Shown: piece after piece, positions 12,154-24,500 of the stretch | Layout of the letters: every line of letters starts with the position of its first letter | How positions within the stretch are numbered: position 1 is the stretch's first letter | Assembly: GCA_963989245.1 (NCBI GenBank) | Contig: OZ022357.1 | Coordinates: 25,505,253-25,569,252, forward strand | Origin: Nansenia antarctica | Taxonomy: Eukaryota; Chordata; Actinopteri; Argentiniformes; Microstomatidae | Length of the DNA stretch: 64,000 bases | Reading direction: 5' to 3' | Translations under genes and position numbers: made by a program | The notes under the pieces: generated by a model | Told to the model about the DNA's origin: nothing | Database searches by the model: none | The model's input: the letters and a program-made list of their open reading frames with translations, nothing else

Positions 12154-14169
12154 TATTGCTAAGTCTTCATTAACAAGAGAGCAGACTTTCAGTAGGCCAA
12201 TGTTTATAGAATCAGTTATATTTGTAAATTATTATTATTATCGTTGTGATTTTGTTTTGCAAATGCACTGCTTTGTTTAATAAGTTGCCTAATTAACCAG
12301 CTTTGGAAAAGACAGCATGCTTTGGACAGCATGTCCTCTGGTTCTGGTTTGAGAATGTGGAACACTGTGCTGAAGACGGCTTGAGGCCAGAACGGGTCCA
12401 AAGTGACTCTGCTGATCTGAGAGAGCTGCTCATATTAGTTACTTATTGGATCAACCTTCAGCTACACAGCCACAACACCACAGAGACTTTAGTTAGAGTT
12501 AAGCACATGTTTTTGTCCTCTTCTTTGCAACATATCCCCCCAAAATGTTACTATTAAAGACCCCATACAGAGGGATGAAAATGGTTGTGTCAATCGGAAC
12601 TTTTCAAGTAAATCGACACTAATGAATATGTAATACAGTGTATGAATATGTAATCCACTAATGAATATGTAATACAGTGTATGAATATGTAATACAGTGT
12701 ATGAATATGTAATACAGTGGGCGACCCCACCGACCCCCACCCCTGGTCAGTGGAACAATAGTGAAGAGCGACAGAGCGACAGAGCAGCTCAGACAGTGTT
12801 GATGTGACATGAATAAAAGCATTCATTCTAGATCAAAAACACAAATGACATCATTCCGACCCTATTTTTATGCTGTACTTTGGGAGGGTATAAAAGCGTA
12901 TAGCTTAATACTTTCATACAAATGACTTAAACACTCTCACTCTCAATTTTCTGTAAAGAAACAATCCATTAATCATCATGTCTTCTTGGCTTTGATTGTT
13001 ATCAGATAGGCCCCGCTCCCTGGAGGCCAGTGAGACCAGCACATACAACAAGCACACACATCATTGACATCAACGCCAAGCCATCTGCTTTGCCTTGGTT
13101 TTGTTATTTCATCCAAATAGCTTTGTCACTGTGTTTTAGATACAATCAGCAAGGATCAACTGTCAGAGCCAAGCCACATTTGTGTCACCTCTCTCTCTGT
13201 AGTTTCCAAAAGCAACCACTGGATGGCAGAGAAATAACTCTCGTCTTCTCCTCAATCTTCCAGTTCCCTAATCTGTTCTGAGTTAACTCCACCACCACCA
13301 ACACAACCAAGGACGGTGCTGGAACACTACCTCACTGTACAAAAACCCACCATAACATAAAAAGCAGCAACATTTCCAAAATCAAGAAAACTTGATGATG
13401 GATAGTTTAGTTGTTGGCAGCAGTACAGAACATTCTGTAAGTGTTGTTGTTATGACCTTGGCTCAAAGGCCACAACTAAAGGGAGACACACCACAGTTTT
13501 AAAGTTTAACAAACGTATTTATTAACTCAAAGGTTTAACCAACAGAACACTGACTAAATAAAATAATGTAATATGATGTGTGTCAGTAATCAGTGGTGAT
13601 GCATGTTGGATGAGTGAGTGTATGGGCAGAAGGATTTTGGAAAGTGCTAAAAGCAAATGACATTACCCTTAACATAACCAAACACAGGCCTGTAAAGGAA
13701 CCAACCAGAACAAAGGCCAAGCAGCAGCAAAGACAAAGCAGAGTGAAGCAGAGAGAGTGAACGTTTGCAATGTGGCTTTCTAGCCAAGATGCACTGCACT
13801 TTTATATATGTATCCCTATCCAATGCACTGTTGTCTGTCCTGTTTTTTGCATTTGTTTTTGTTCATGTATACACGTGAAAAAAGTATAAACTCACTTACT
13901 GTAACACCAAAGCAAATCCCTATATGTGTCAAGCATAATGGCAATAAACGTTATCTGATTCTGAATCTGAATTTATAGCCAAGATGCACAGGGCCCAGGT
14001 GCATCGAGTCAGCCAATCAGGTGTATCTGCAAGATCAATTACACCCAACATTCACCCCAAGTGCACACCCCTAGAGGGCGCCACAGGGGCCACCACAGCT
14101 GTTAACTTCTCTCACTCATGAAGAGGGCCTGTCTATCCCCTCCCCAGGCTTGCAGAGAGTCTTGCAAGT
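12154..14169. other. Intergenic, minor repeats, no gene seen
   Basis: Contains a 20-bp tandem array, GTATGAATATGTAATACAGT (about 12618-12720). Around 13910-13975 is a sequence ending GGCAATAAACG...TCTGAATCTGAA, resembling a LINE/SINE 3' tail. Otherwise featureless. Confidence 0.5.
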
Positions 14170-14496
14170 CGTGAGTTTAGAATGATAAGGTTCTATCTCC
14201 GTTTAGAATGATAAGGTTCTATCTCCGTTTAGAATGATAAGGTTCTATCTCCGTTTAGAATGATAAGGTTCTATCTCCGTCTAGGGTAGTTCAGAGATAT
14301 TGAGCGTCAAAGTTTTTACATTCCATTATGTCTTGTGAGATGGAACCTTTGTATTTTATGAATTACTAACTCAAAAAAGTCAACATTTTAAAAATAACAC
14401 CACACAGGCATTAATAAACACCTAATGGATCAGATGATGTAAAAAACTACATTTTGACCAAAATGGAGATAGAACCTTATAATTCTAACGTCACGA
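14170..14496 (+). mobile_element. MITE family A, 4 terminal units
   Basis: Ends CGTGAGTTTAGAATGATAAG and AACGTCACG. Four 26-bp units are stacked at the left end, and the core contains GTTCAGAGATATTGAGCG. The right end has a single copy of the TATAAGGTTCTATCTCC motif in inverse orientation. Confidence 0.85.
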
Positions 14497-14754
14497 TATT
14501 TCAGGAGGGCTCAGCGGGCCCTCTCATGCCCAGCTGCGAGCTGCCTTCGCCTGCTGCCAGGCCTGTGATTGAGCCCTCTGGAGACATGTGCCAAGAATTG
14601 CAATCACTGGAATCACTGGAATGCCTGGACCCAAACATCTCAACATTCTTTCACTTGATTCCACTCACCAAGTAACCATAAAAGGCTGAGACTTATTCCA
14701 TAAGAACCAGAACAGAACAGAACAGATAAAATAAGGAGAAGAGGACTGCAAACA

Positions 14755-15535
14755 TTCAGCATCCTCCTCCACCCTCCTGTCCGCTCTCTCCTCATCCTTC
14801 AACGCCCTCTGGCCACTAACCTTGAAGCCTGCACGATCCTCTCCACGCGCTCCCTGGCTCTCTGAAACCCTACATGCTTATAGACTAAAGCTCAGGGCAG
14901 CTGAGAGGACATGGAGAAAAACCGGCCTCCCTGATGACCTAAACCTCTATCACTCTCTCTCCTCTCTCTCTCCTCTCTCTCTCCTCTCTCTCTCCTCTCT
15001 CTCTCCTCTCTCTCTCCTCTCACCTCCTCTCTCTCTCCTCACTCTCTCCTCTCTCTCTCCTCTCTCTCTCCTCTCACCTCCTCTCACCTCCTCTGCATCA
15101 GCTGCTAAAGCGTCCTACTACCTTTCCAAAACACAATCTTCTGCCTCTAATCCTATGAAACTGTTCTCCACATTTTCCACACTCCTCAACCCTCCTCCTC
15201 CCCCTCCTCTTTCCTCCCTGTCTGCCGATGACTTTTGTCACCTACTTTGAAAAAAAAAGGTTGATGACATTAGCAGCACCTTCTCTCCTCCTCCCACCAG
15301 CGCTGCTACCAGCCCTTCCAGACCCTCGGCACGACACTCGGTCTCTGGCTTATCATCTCTTCCCCCCCCTCTCCCCTGATGATATTCCAACACTGATCAC
15401 ATCTAAGCGGACAACCACCTGCCCTCTCGATCCCATCCCCTCTCTCCTGCTCTCCAATCCGTTTCCAATGACCTCCTTCCTTTCTTTAATCAACTCCTCC
15501 TTATCCACAGGATCTGTCTCCCGGCTGCATTTTAC
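14755..15535 (+). mobile_element. Decayed L2-like LINE ORF2 fragment
   Basis: Frame-shifted remnants read APWLSETLHAYRLKLRAAER, TWRKTGLPDDLNLY, AAKASYYLSKTQSSASN, KLFSTFSTLLNPPPPPP, LSADDF and, after frame changes, CPLDPIPS. This is the linker between endonuclease and reverse transcriptase of fish L2-type LINEs. The middle (about 14950-15095) has been overwritten by a CTCTCTCTC microsatellite. Confidence 0.7.
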
Positions 15536-15655
15536 ATTTTTGGCATTTAGCAGCAGACTCCTTATTCCAAAGTGATTTACAATCGATACATTTGGACTAA
15601 GCAAGTGAATCATCAATCCACCAGTCGTAGCAGGAAGAGTAATCTAGCTCAGGCC
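15536..15655. repeat. Dispersed repeat with GCATTTAGCAGACGC motif
   Basis: A near copy lies at 50820-50945. Shared landmarks are TTGGCATTTAGCAG, CCTTATTCCAAAG, ACTAAGCAAGTGAATCATCA and CAGTCGTAGCAGGAAGAGTA. Shorter matches to its first part lie at about 7862, 19926 and 27040. It is a common kind of fish interspersed repeat; its class is not certain. Confidence 0.7.
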
Positions 15656-15694
15656 ACACAATCCTTAAGTAATAGTGCTGTTGGAGTAATTTCT

Positions 15695-15698
<4 letters not shown>

Positions 15699-15740
<42 letters not shown>
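15699..15740. repeat. GT microsatellite
   Basis: (GT)n of about 20 units. Confidence 0.9.
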
Positions 15741-16200
15741 CTCGCGCTGTGTGTTCTATCTCTCTGCTGTAGGAGGGCAGTAGAGCAGGATGCCCGACCG
15801 TTGCTAGGGAACGTGAACCTGACTGACGTAAGCAGGGAAACATTACATTGGGTTTATAAATGTGTGTATGCCCAATAATGAAATCTACCTAGCAACAGGT
15901 GGCGAAGAAATATTCAATGCTAATAATGACGTGGACATCTGTCCGATCATTTTCATGTCATCTAGTTTTAGAGAGGGTCCCAACATATATCACTATCATA
16001 ACAACAGAGTGTCAAAATAATAAAGAGTAGGCTACAATTATGACAAAATACAGACAGACAAGAGACCAACAACAACAGCAACAACAACAACAGCAACATC
16101 ATACATCACTTATTGAAAACAATGAAAACATTACAACCACAACATGTCCAAAGTGGCCAATAAACTAAGGGAAGGTGGATCTACATCTATACTTTAGACA

Positions 16201-16619
<419 letters not shown>

Positions 16620-16622
<3 letters not shown>

Positions 16623-18496
16623 GCGACTCGAGTCCTTCAGAGGTTTGGCTCTGGCCTGAGTCAGGCTACACGCACGGCCCAGTCTGCGGGACAGCTCGTC
16701 GCTATAAGCAGGTATAACTGTTCTCACTGTGCGTGTTCAGTATCTGATGTGTCCTAAATTATTATGTTTGTTTTAATCACGAAATGTAATGTAACAGTCC
16801 CCATTAGTGTGTGCATGGAACTGCAGGAATGGACGTGGGAAGTGCTGCTAGTGTGACAAGGCTGCTATTACACTGACCTCTCTCTCTCTACTAAACAGAG
16901 ATCATTAGCTAATAGTTAATAAGGTTTATAGTTTTAAGCTTGACTAAACTGCTCAACTGTTCACCTCTGATGTCTGTTGATAAAACGCTGTGTGTGTCCG
17001 ATCATAGTTAGACACAAACAGACTCAAGGTCATGACAGTTGCAGACAGAACTACTAGCTTGTTTTCCTGCCTTACAATGTTACAATGTTACAATGTTACA
17101 ATGTTACTATGTTACAATGTTACAATGTTACTATGTTACAATGTTACAATGTTACAATGTTACAATGTTACAATGTTACTGGACGTTCTAGAGTTCCCAG
17201 TGAAACGTTGTTTGTTGTGTTTCGATACTTTGTTGCCATTAATGTTCTATTGTTTATAAATAGAGTGATACAATGTTTCCATTAATGTTCTATTGTTTAT
17301 AAATAGAGTGATACATTGTTGCCCATTAATGTTCTATTGTTTATACTTAGAGAGATACAATGTTTCCATTAATGTTCCATTGTTTATACTTAGAGAGATA
17401 CAATGTTTCCATTAATGTTCCATTGTTTATACTTAGAGAGATACAATGTTTCCATTAATGTTCTATTGTTTATACTCAGAGAGATACAATGTTGCCATTA
17501 ATGTTCTATTGTTTATACTCAGAGAGATACAATGTTTCCATTAATGTTCTATTGTTTATACTCAGAGTGATACAATGTTTCCATTAATGTTCTATTGTTT
17601 ATACTTAGAGAGATACAATGTTTCCATTAATGTTCTATTGTTTATACTTAGAGAGATACAATGTTTCCATTAATGTTCTATTGTTTATACTTAGAGAGAT
17701 ACATTGTTGCATTAATGTTCTATTGTTTATACTTAGAGAGATACAATGTTGCCCATGTTCAGGTGCAGAGAGGAATAGTCATAGTGGCTAGACAGTAAAA
17801 CAGGAATACATGTGCAAATACTGAGGTTGTGGCCCATAAGAAATGAGCTAGTGTCTCAGTGTCTGGCCTGATTGTTATCCTCAATATTGTCACTTCATTT
17901 ACTCTATGAAGCGTACTGGTTTAATACCCTGAATGTAGTGCAATGTGTTCATTGTGTTGCTGTTCTATTTATTGTGCCTCGCTGTCATCATTCAACAGCT
18001 ATCGAGGGCTACAGTTAGGCTACAGTTTTCCATGTCATTTCCATGTCAGTTTGTTTTACAATAGGTTTACTACTACTACTGATAATGTCTTAATGCTGTC
18101 ATATGTGTCTCCAGAGGGTTGTCGGCGTCAAATAATAGAAATCGCGAGGACAGCTGGTTCAAGTCTCTGTTCGTGAGGAAAGTCGACCCCAGAAAGGACG
18201 CCCACGCTCACCTGCTCACTAAGAACGAGGAGAGCAACCTCTACAAGATCCAGTGTGAGTTGCGTCTCTTTTATAACTAAACTAGAGTTATATGAATGTG
18301 TCATACTTTTAACCTTTAAGCAGACAGGCCATGTTCGGATCAGTTCCAACACTGTACGCGTCCCAACTCCTAAAGGCCTAATAGATCTTGTTCTGTGTTC
18401 TGTTACAGTCCACAATGTCAAACCCGAGTGCCTCGATGCCTACAACCAACTCTGGTGAGTAATTTGGACCCTAAAGTAGTACTATGTATCCCTATT

Positions 18497-18576
<80 letters not shown>

Positions 18577-21500
18577 CTGTGTGTGTGTGTGTGTGTGAGA
18601 GAGAGACTTCAGTTCTATTCCTGTGAGTTCAATGGCATGTTAGAATGCTTGCCAACAGTGCCTAAAGTGTCTATGCCATGCTAAGCCCATACTTGAGGTG
18701 GCTCATTGTGGTCCTTCCCCTAGCACATAGCAAGACAAAGGAAGACTACCATTATAATTAATACATACATAAATAAATGAATGAATGAATGAATAAAGTT
18801 TTGCTCTATTCAACACAGCGAGGAGGTCCTCCCATCCATCCATGCTGATAAGTACTACCCCTGTGAGCTGGTGGGCACCTGGAACACCTGGTATGGGGAG
18901 CAGGACCAGGCGGGTGAGACTGCTGACGTCACACACACACCTAACATAGCGTGACGTTAGAATTATAAGGTTCTATCTCCATTTTTGGTCAAAATTGAGT
19001 TTTTTACATAATCTGATCCAGGTGTTTATTAATGCCTGTGTGGTGTTGTTTTTAAAATGTTGACATTTTTCAGTTAGTAATTAATAAAATACAAAGGTTC
19101 CATCTCACAAAACATAATGGAATGTCGAAACTTTGACGTTCAATATCTCTGAACTGCCCTAAACGGAGATAGAACCTTATCATTCTAAACGGAGATAGAA
19201 CCTTATCATTCTAAACGGAGATAGAACCTTATCATTCTAAACGGAGATAGAACCTCATCATTCTAAACGGAGATAGAACCTTATCATTCTAAACGGAGAT
19301 AGAACCTTATCATTCTAAGCTCACGATTTGTAGTTGAACTGCAGACAAGTTCCCAGGCGTTGACACACCCAGGGATATGCAACCTCAGTTCTGCAGAGTT
19401 TGTTTACCCAGGTGGAGTTATACCTGGCGTGACAGTTACAGTTACAAAACCTATAACAGCACTGTTGTGGTTACAGGATGATTGTGCCCAATGCCTACTT
19501 ACCTTCACAAGTCATGTTTAAATATGTTGTTTGACAGGTTTGCATACCGTAGCTTGCTCCATCAAAGTTCGTAACTAAACGTAGAAAAACATGAGTACAC
19601 TTGCTTTCTTGATACTTCGCATTTATGCAGAAAGATACCAATGTTTACAACAATACAAACATTGAAAGATACCAATGTTTCTGTCAACAGACCTTCATCA
19701 AGGTGTTTGGGTCTACAAACCTTAATTACTTGTGGCGTACGGATGAAACACAGAAAGTGCTTTACGAAAACATTCAGATTTATAACACAATGCGCACGCA
19801 CATCTCACCCCGCTTTCCCTTTATAAATCAACTCGAAAATTGGCACACGGAGTGAGCGTCTGGTCCCACCCTTTTAATGCCCATAGTTGCCTATAAACAG
19901 TGAGTGAAACGCCCCTGATTACTTTTAGGGCATTTAGCAGACGCCTTTGTCCAAAGCAACTTGCAACAATAAAAAACTTAAATAAGAATAAAAACTAGTA
20001 CTCGGTCCGGTCGAGATAAAACAACAGCAACACAACATTAATTAATATTCATCCATACTGACTTCGTGACGGCAATGACGACAAATCCCGACAGAAAGGC
20101 TAAAAAAAGAAATGTCACCCAGTGTGAAATGGAAGTTCTTGTAGGGGAGGTTGAAGCAAGACAAACTATTATTGTTTGGTGGACACAGTGTGGTTATTAC
20201 ACAGTGTGGTTATTACACAGTGTGGTTATTACAAATGCCAAAAAGGTGTTCTGGCTCAGAAGGTTGGACCGTCTCAGAAAAAAGAAAAGAAAAAGAAGTG
20301 GTACGACATAAAAAAAGTGGTACGATCTGAGCGGCCAAAAGGTGCATAGCCTTACACAGACAACGTGTTTGTGCCATCGAAAGGGGATCCAGACCTCACA
20401 GATGCAGTCCTGCAAATGCAAAGAGAGATAATTGATTACTCATTCAATTGTGTTATTAGTTTCCATACCTTGTGTTCTTACAAGCGACGCATCACATCCA
20501 CACGCTGGCGCCCGGCAGCTGCGTTTGTTTCAAACTCCTGGGGATAGGGGGCGAGGGCGGGGTCAGGGGTCGGGGTCGGGGTTGGGGTTGGGGTCGGGGT
20601 AGGGGTCAGGGTAGGGGTCAGGGTCGGGGCCATTACAACCAACAGCGTCAGGCGGTAAAGCCAACTTCCTTAGCTGTGCCACATTACAGTACGTAGCACA
20701 GCACACACCCTCACCATGCTGCAGACCGTCTCAAGCGTGGATAAAAATGTTCTGCCTGAGGAAGCGAGGCCCTCACAGGCCCGAGGGTTTGACTCCACAC
20801 CAGGGCGTGCCTCCTGGCAATGGGGCACGTTGTAGTTCCTCTCCTCTGCGCTCTGTGGGTGAGAAGCCACTGCTGCTGGAGGGAATATCTACTGTCACCT
20901 GTAAAGTTAGTGAATGAGTTAGGCACTACAGTAGAGAACAATTGCAATTGATTTACAATGTCTACATTACTTCAATAGCACCGATTACATTTGGGAAACC
21001 GGACATTGCTGCAAGTTGCACTTTTTGATTTGCCTGTTCACCCACAATTAAACTGTACGACATATTTAAAGGGTTGTTTTGCGAAAACAGATATCTCTGT
21101 TGAACAATGTTATCAATTTCAATTTCAAGAGTTTCATCCTTCTGCCATCGGAGTCGCAGTTTCTCGTTTCTCCAGTTAGTGCGTTAGTATGTATGGGTCA
21201 ACGTGTCTGTGGAGGGCCGCACGTTCTCCCGTCAAGTTAGTTGTTTATAAATTGTTTGTTTAGAAAGTGGTGTACGCCTTCTTTTGTACCTACGCAACGT
21301 TTATGAACGAGGCCCCTGTTGACTGAAAGGTTGGTATCTTTCCACAGAAACATGAAGTAGCAAGAAAGCCAGTGTGCTTTAGTGTCGATCTTCTCAGTGT
21401 TGCTTTATTGTTGATGTTTAAACATAAACGGTCGTCTTGGTTGCTGATACTACAAAATTGAAAATTGTATTTTTTCCGGAAAGTTTAGAAAGTTTCCTAC

Positions 21501-24500
21501 AAACTATCATAGATAGTTGATAGTATTCCCCTATATGATTGCCTCTGCTTTCTAATGTGTTAGGTTGCATGTGTTTGTTCTGGTAACATGTTTAACTGTG
21601 TGAGGTGATAATGGCAGTTGTGTTGTGTTCCAGTCCACATGTGGCGGTACAGAGGAGGGTACCCCGCGCTGACGGAGGTCCAGACTAAACTCAGGCAGAA
21701 TAAGGTAACGGACATGAAGAACATGACAGTGTGTATAGTCCTCTTAGTGCTCTTAGTCCTACTGGTTTACCTGCGTGCCTTAGCCAACATCTACTGACTG
21801 TTGGCATGGCAACAACGACAGAGAAGTTGGCTAATGTACTATACCGGTCTGGAGTCAGGCTTCATTTTATTTTTTATTTTTTTATGTATGTCCTTTTGAA
21901 TCCAGATTGAATGCATACTGTATAGATATAGATACTGTATGTAGTTTGGGAATTGATATAAGAACCTACATGGCGTTTACAGTTGGACGATCTCCTATGG
22001 ACCAGTGAAGGTTGTGGGTTGTGAACCTCTCAGGACATGCAGTACTGTCATGTACCTCGCTGTACATCAACTTCATCCTCATGAGATCAGCTGTGTTCAT
22101 ATGTGCTCATGCTTGTTATGTACGTCTGCCTGTGGTTGGAACTGAGATCACTGTAATAGCTTGAGAATAAACCCAGACTGACCTGGTCCTCCCTCCCTCC
22201 CTCCCTCCCTCCCTCCCTGGTCCTCCCTCCTCCCTCCCTCCCTCCCTCCCCCTCCCTCCCTGCCTGCCTGCCTCCCTCCCTCCCCCTCCCTCCCCCTTCC
22301 TCCCTTGTCCTCCCTCCCTCCCTCCCTTGTCCTCCCTCCCTCCCTCTCTCCCTCCCTCCCTCCCTCCCTCCATTCCTCCCTCCCTCCCTCCCTCCCTCCC
22401 TTGTCCTCCCTCCCTCTCTCCCTCCCTCCCTCCCTCCCTCCATTCCTCCCTCCCTCCCTCCCTCCCTCCCTCCCTCCCTCCCTCCCTCTCCTCCCTACAG
22501 GAGTTTGTGAAGTACCGGGAGGAGAGAGGGAAGATGCTTCTGTCTCGTAGGAACCAGCTGCTCCTGGAGTTCAGCTTCTGGAACGAGCCCGTCCCCAGAC
22601 CAGGACCCAACATCTACGAGCTGAGGTCCTACCAGCTCAGAGTGAGTACTGGACCTCTGTACTGGACCTCTCAGAACCATCCCAGTACTGGACCTCTCAG
22701 AACCAATCAATCAATCAATCAACCCAACTTTATTGATAATGCAGCAGCACATGTCATACAAATGATTGCAATAGGAAGCGCTGGTAGTACAGGACAACAA
22801 CAGATCGAGAAAATGCTAAATGTGTATTATTAAAATCAGAATTGCTTTTATTATATAAATTATATAAAATAAAAGTAATTAGAATCAGCAAATAGAATCA
22901 GAAAACGGTATTGCAAGCCCAGCTGTTACACTCAAAAGATAATTGTGATGCAACAAATATGCAACATCAGTGCAATAGAACACTACAGGGGGGCCATAAA
23001 TAAAGAGCACTCAAATCACACAATTCGGTTGTTAAGTCTGACGTCAAACGTGACGTTTTGCAATTTCCGGGTCCAAACCAGAAATTCCCCGCACCAGAGT
23101 ACCAGTGTACTAAAGCACCAGAGTACCAGTGTACTAAAGCACCAGAGTACCAGTGTACTAAAGCACCAGAGTACCAGTGTACTAAAGCACCAGAGTACCA
23201 GTGTACTAAAGCACCAGAGTACCAGTGTACTAAAGCACCAGAGTACCAGTGTACTACAGCACCAGAGTACCAGTGTACTAAAGCACCAGAGTACCAGTGT
23301 ACTAAAGCACCAGAGTACCAGTGTACTAAAGCACCAGAGTACCAGTGTACTAAAGCACCAGAGTACCAGTGTACTAAAGCACCAGAGTACCAGTGTACTA
23401 AAGCACCAGAGTACCAGTGTACTAAAGCACCAGAGTACCAGTGTACTAAAGCACCAGAGTACCAGTGTACTAAAGTGGTAGAATGACAGTTCAATCGTTT
23501 TTTAGACTCAGATCTATTCATACAACAAGGGACACAGCACTTTCCCGTTTTTCCCATATTGTCAGCATCTTTGAGCCTCGGAAAAGCGCTATACAAATAT
23601 AATGAATTATTATTATTACTGAGGCATTTCGAAGAGAGCACCTCAGCCAACATTGGACCCGGAAACACGTCACGACTTAACAACCGAATATATCCACCCG
23701 CTGCATACTTATACCTACTACTGAATACTCTAGATACCTTCAGAGCATGCGCGTGGTGGATGCCTACATTAACCTGTACAATGTTTTGCTCCTGAAAGAT
23801 AGACCTCTAAAATAGAACTTTTTCATTTGCTGTGTTAGCATTGAAGAAACACATAGAATCCTAGACTATCTACTGTACTATTTTTTATTATAATAATAAA
23901 TATAGTAATGTTTTTCTTCATGTTTCTTTTTTTTCAGCCCGGGACTATGATAGAATGGGGTAATTACTGGTAAGGCAGCCTGATTATATTTGAATCACTC
24001 ATCTGTCATCTGTAGTTACAGAAAAGCATTTTTTGTGTTCAACCCTTGTTCAACCCTCTTCTCATTAATAAGAGATATTCCATAGAGAGAAACACTATTT
24101 TGATAATGTACTACAGTGGAGGCTGCTCAAGGTAGAAATCGGAGGACAGAGTCATTGTGATGCATGGAATTAGGAACGCTATCAAACAAGTGTGCATGTT
24201 GGTTCTACCTCCGCAGCCTCCCAACAACTCTACTATCATATTCCTGTGAACTGAAGGACTTACAGACAATATCTGCTTTTATCAAAGATTCTGAGAGATG
24301 TTGTAGTTTTCTTTTACAATTTTACTAGCTAATGGTTTTCAGATTGGTCTGTTGAATCGAGTTGTCACTTTTCAACAGGATCGTATGAGACCGTGTGGTT
24401 CCATTTTGTCAGGTTTATCTTGAAAGCATATTATTCCCTTCCTTATTACATGACAAATTGACCGTATCAATTGTTCAAACATACTCTGCCAAAGTAAAGT

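Noticed and set aside
22087..22613. Gly/Arg/Glu-rich frames on the minus strand
   Set aside because: Reverse strand of the CCCT array plus antisense of a nipsnap2 exon.
22945..23683. 178- and 238-codon repeat proteins
   Set aside because: A 24-bp intronic minisatellite whose length is a multiple of three keeps frames open by chance.
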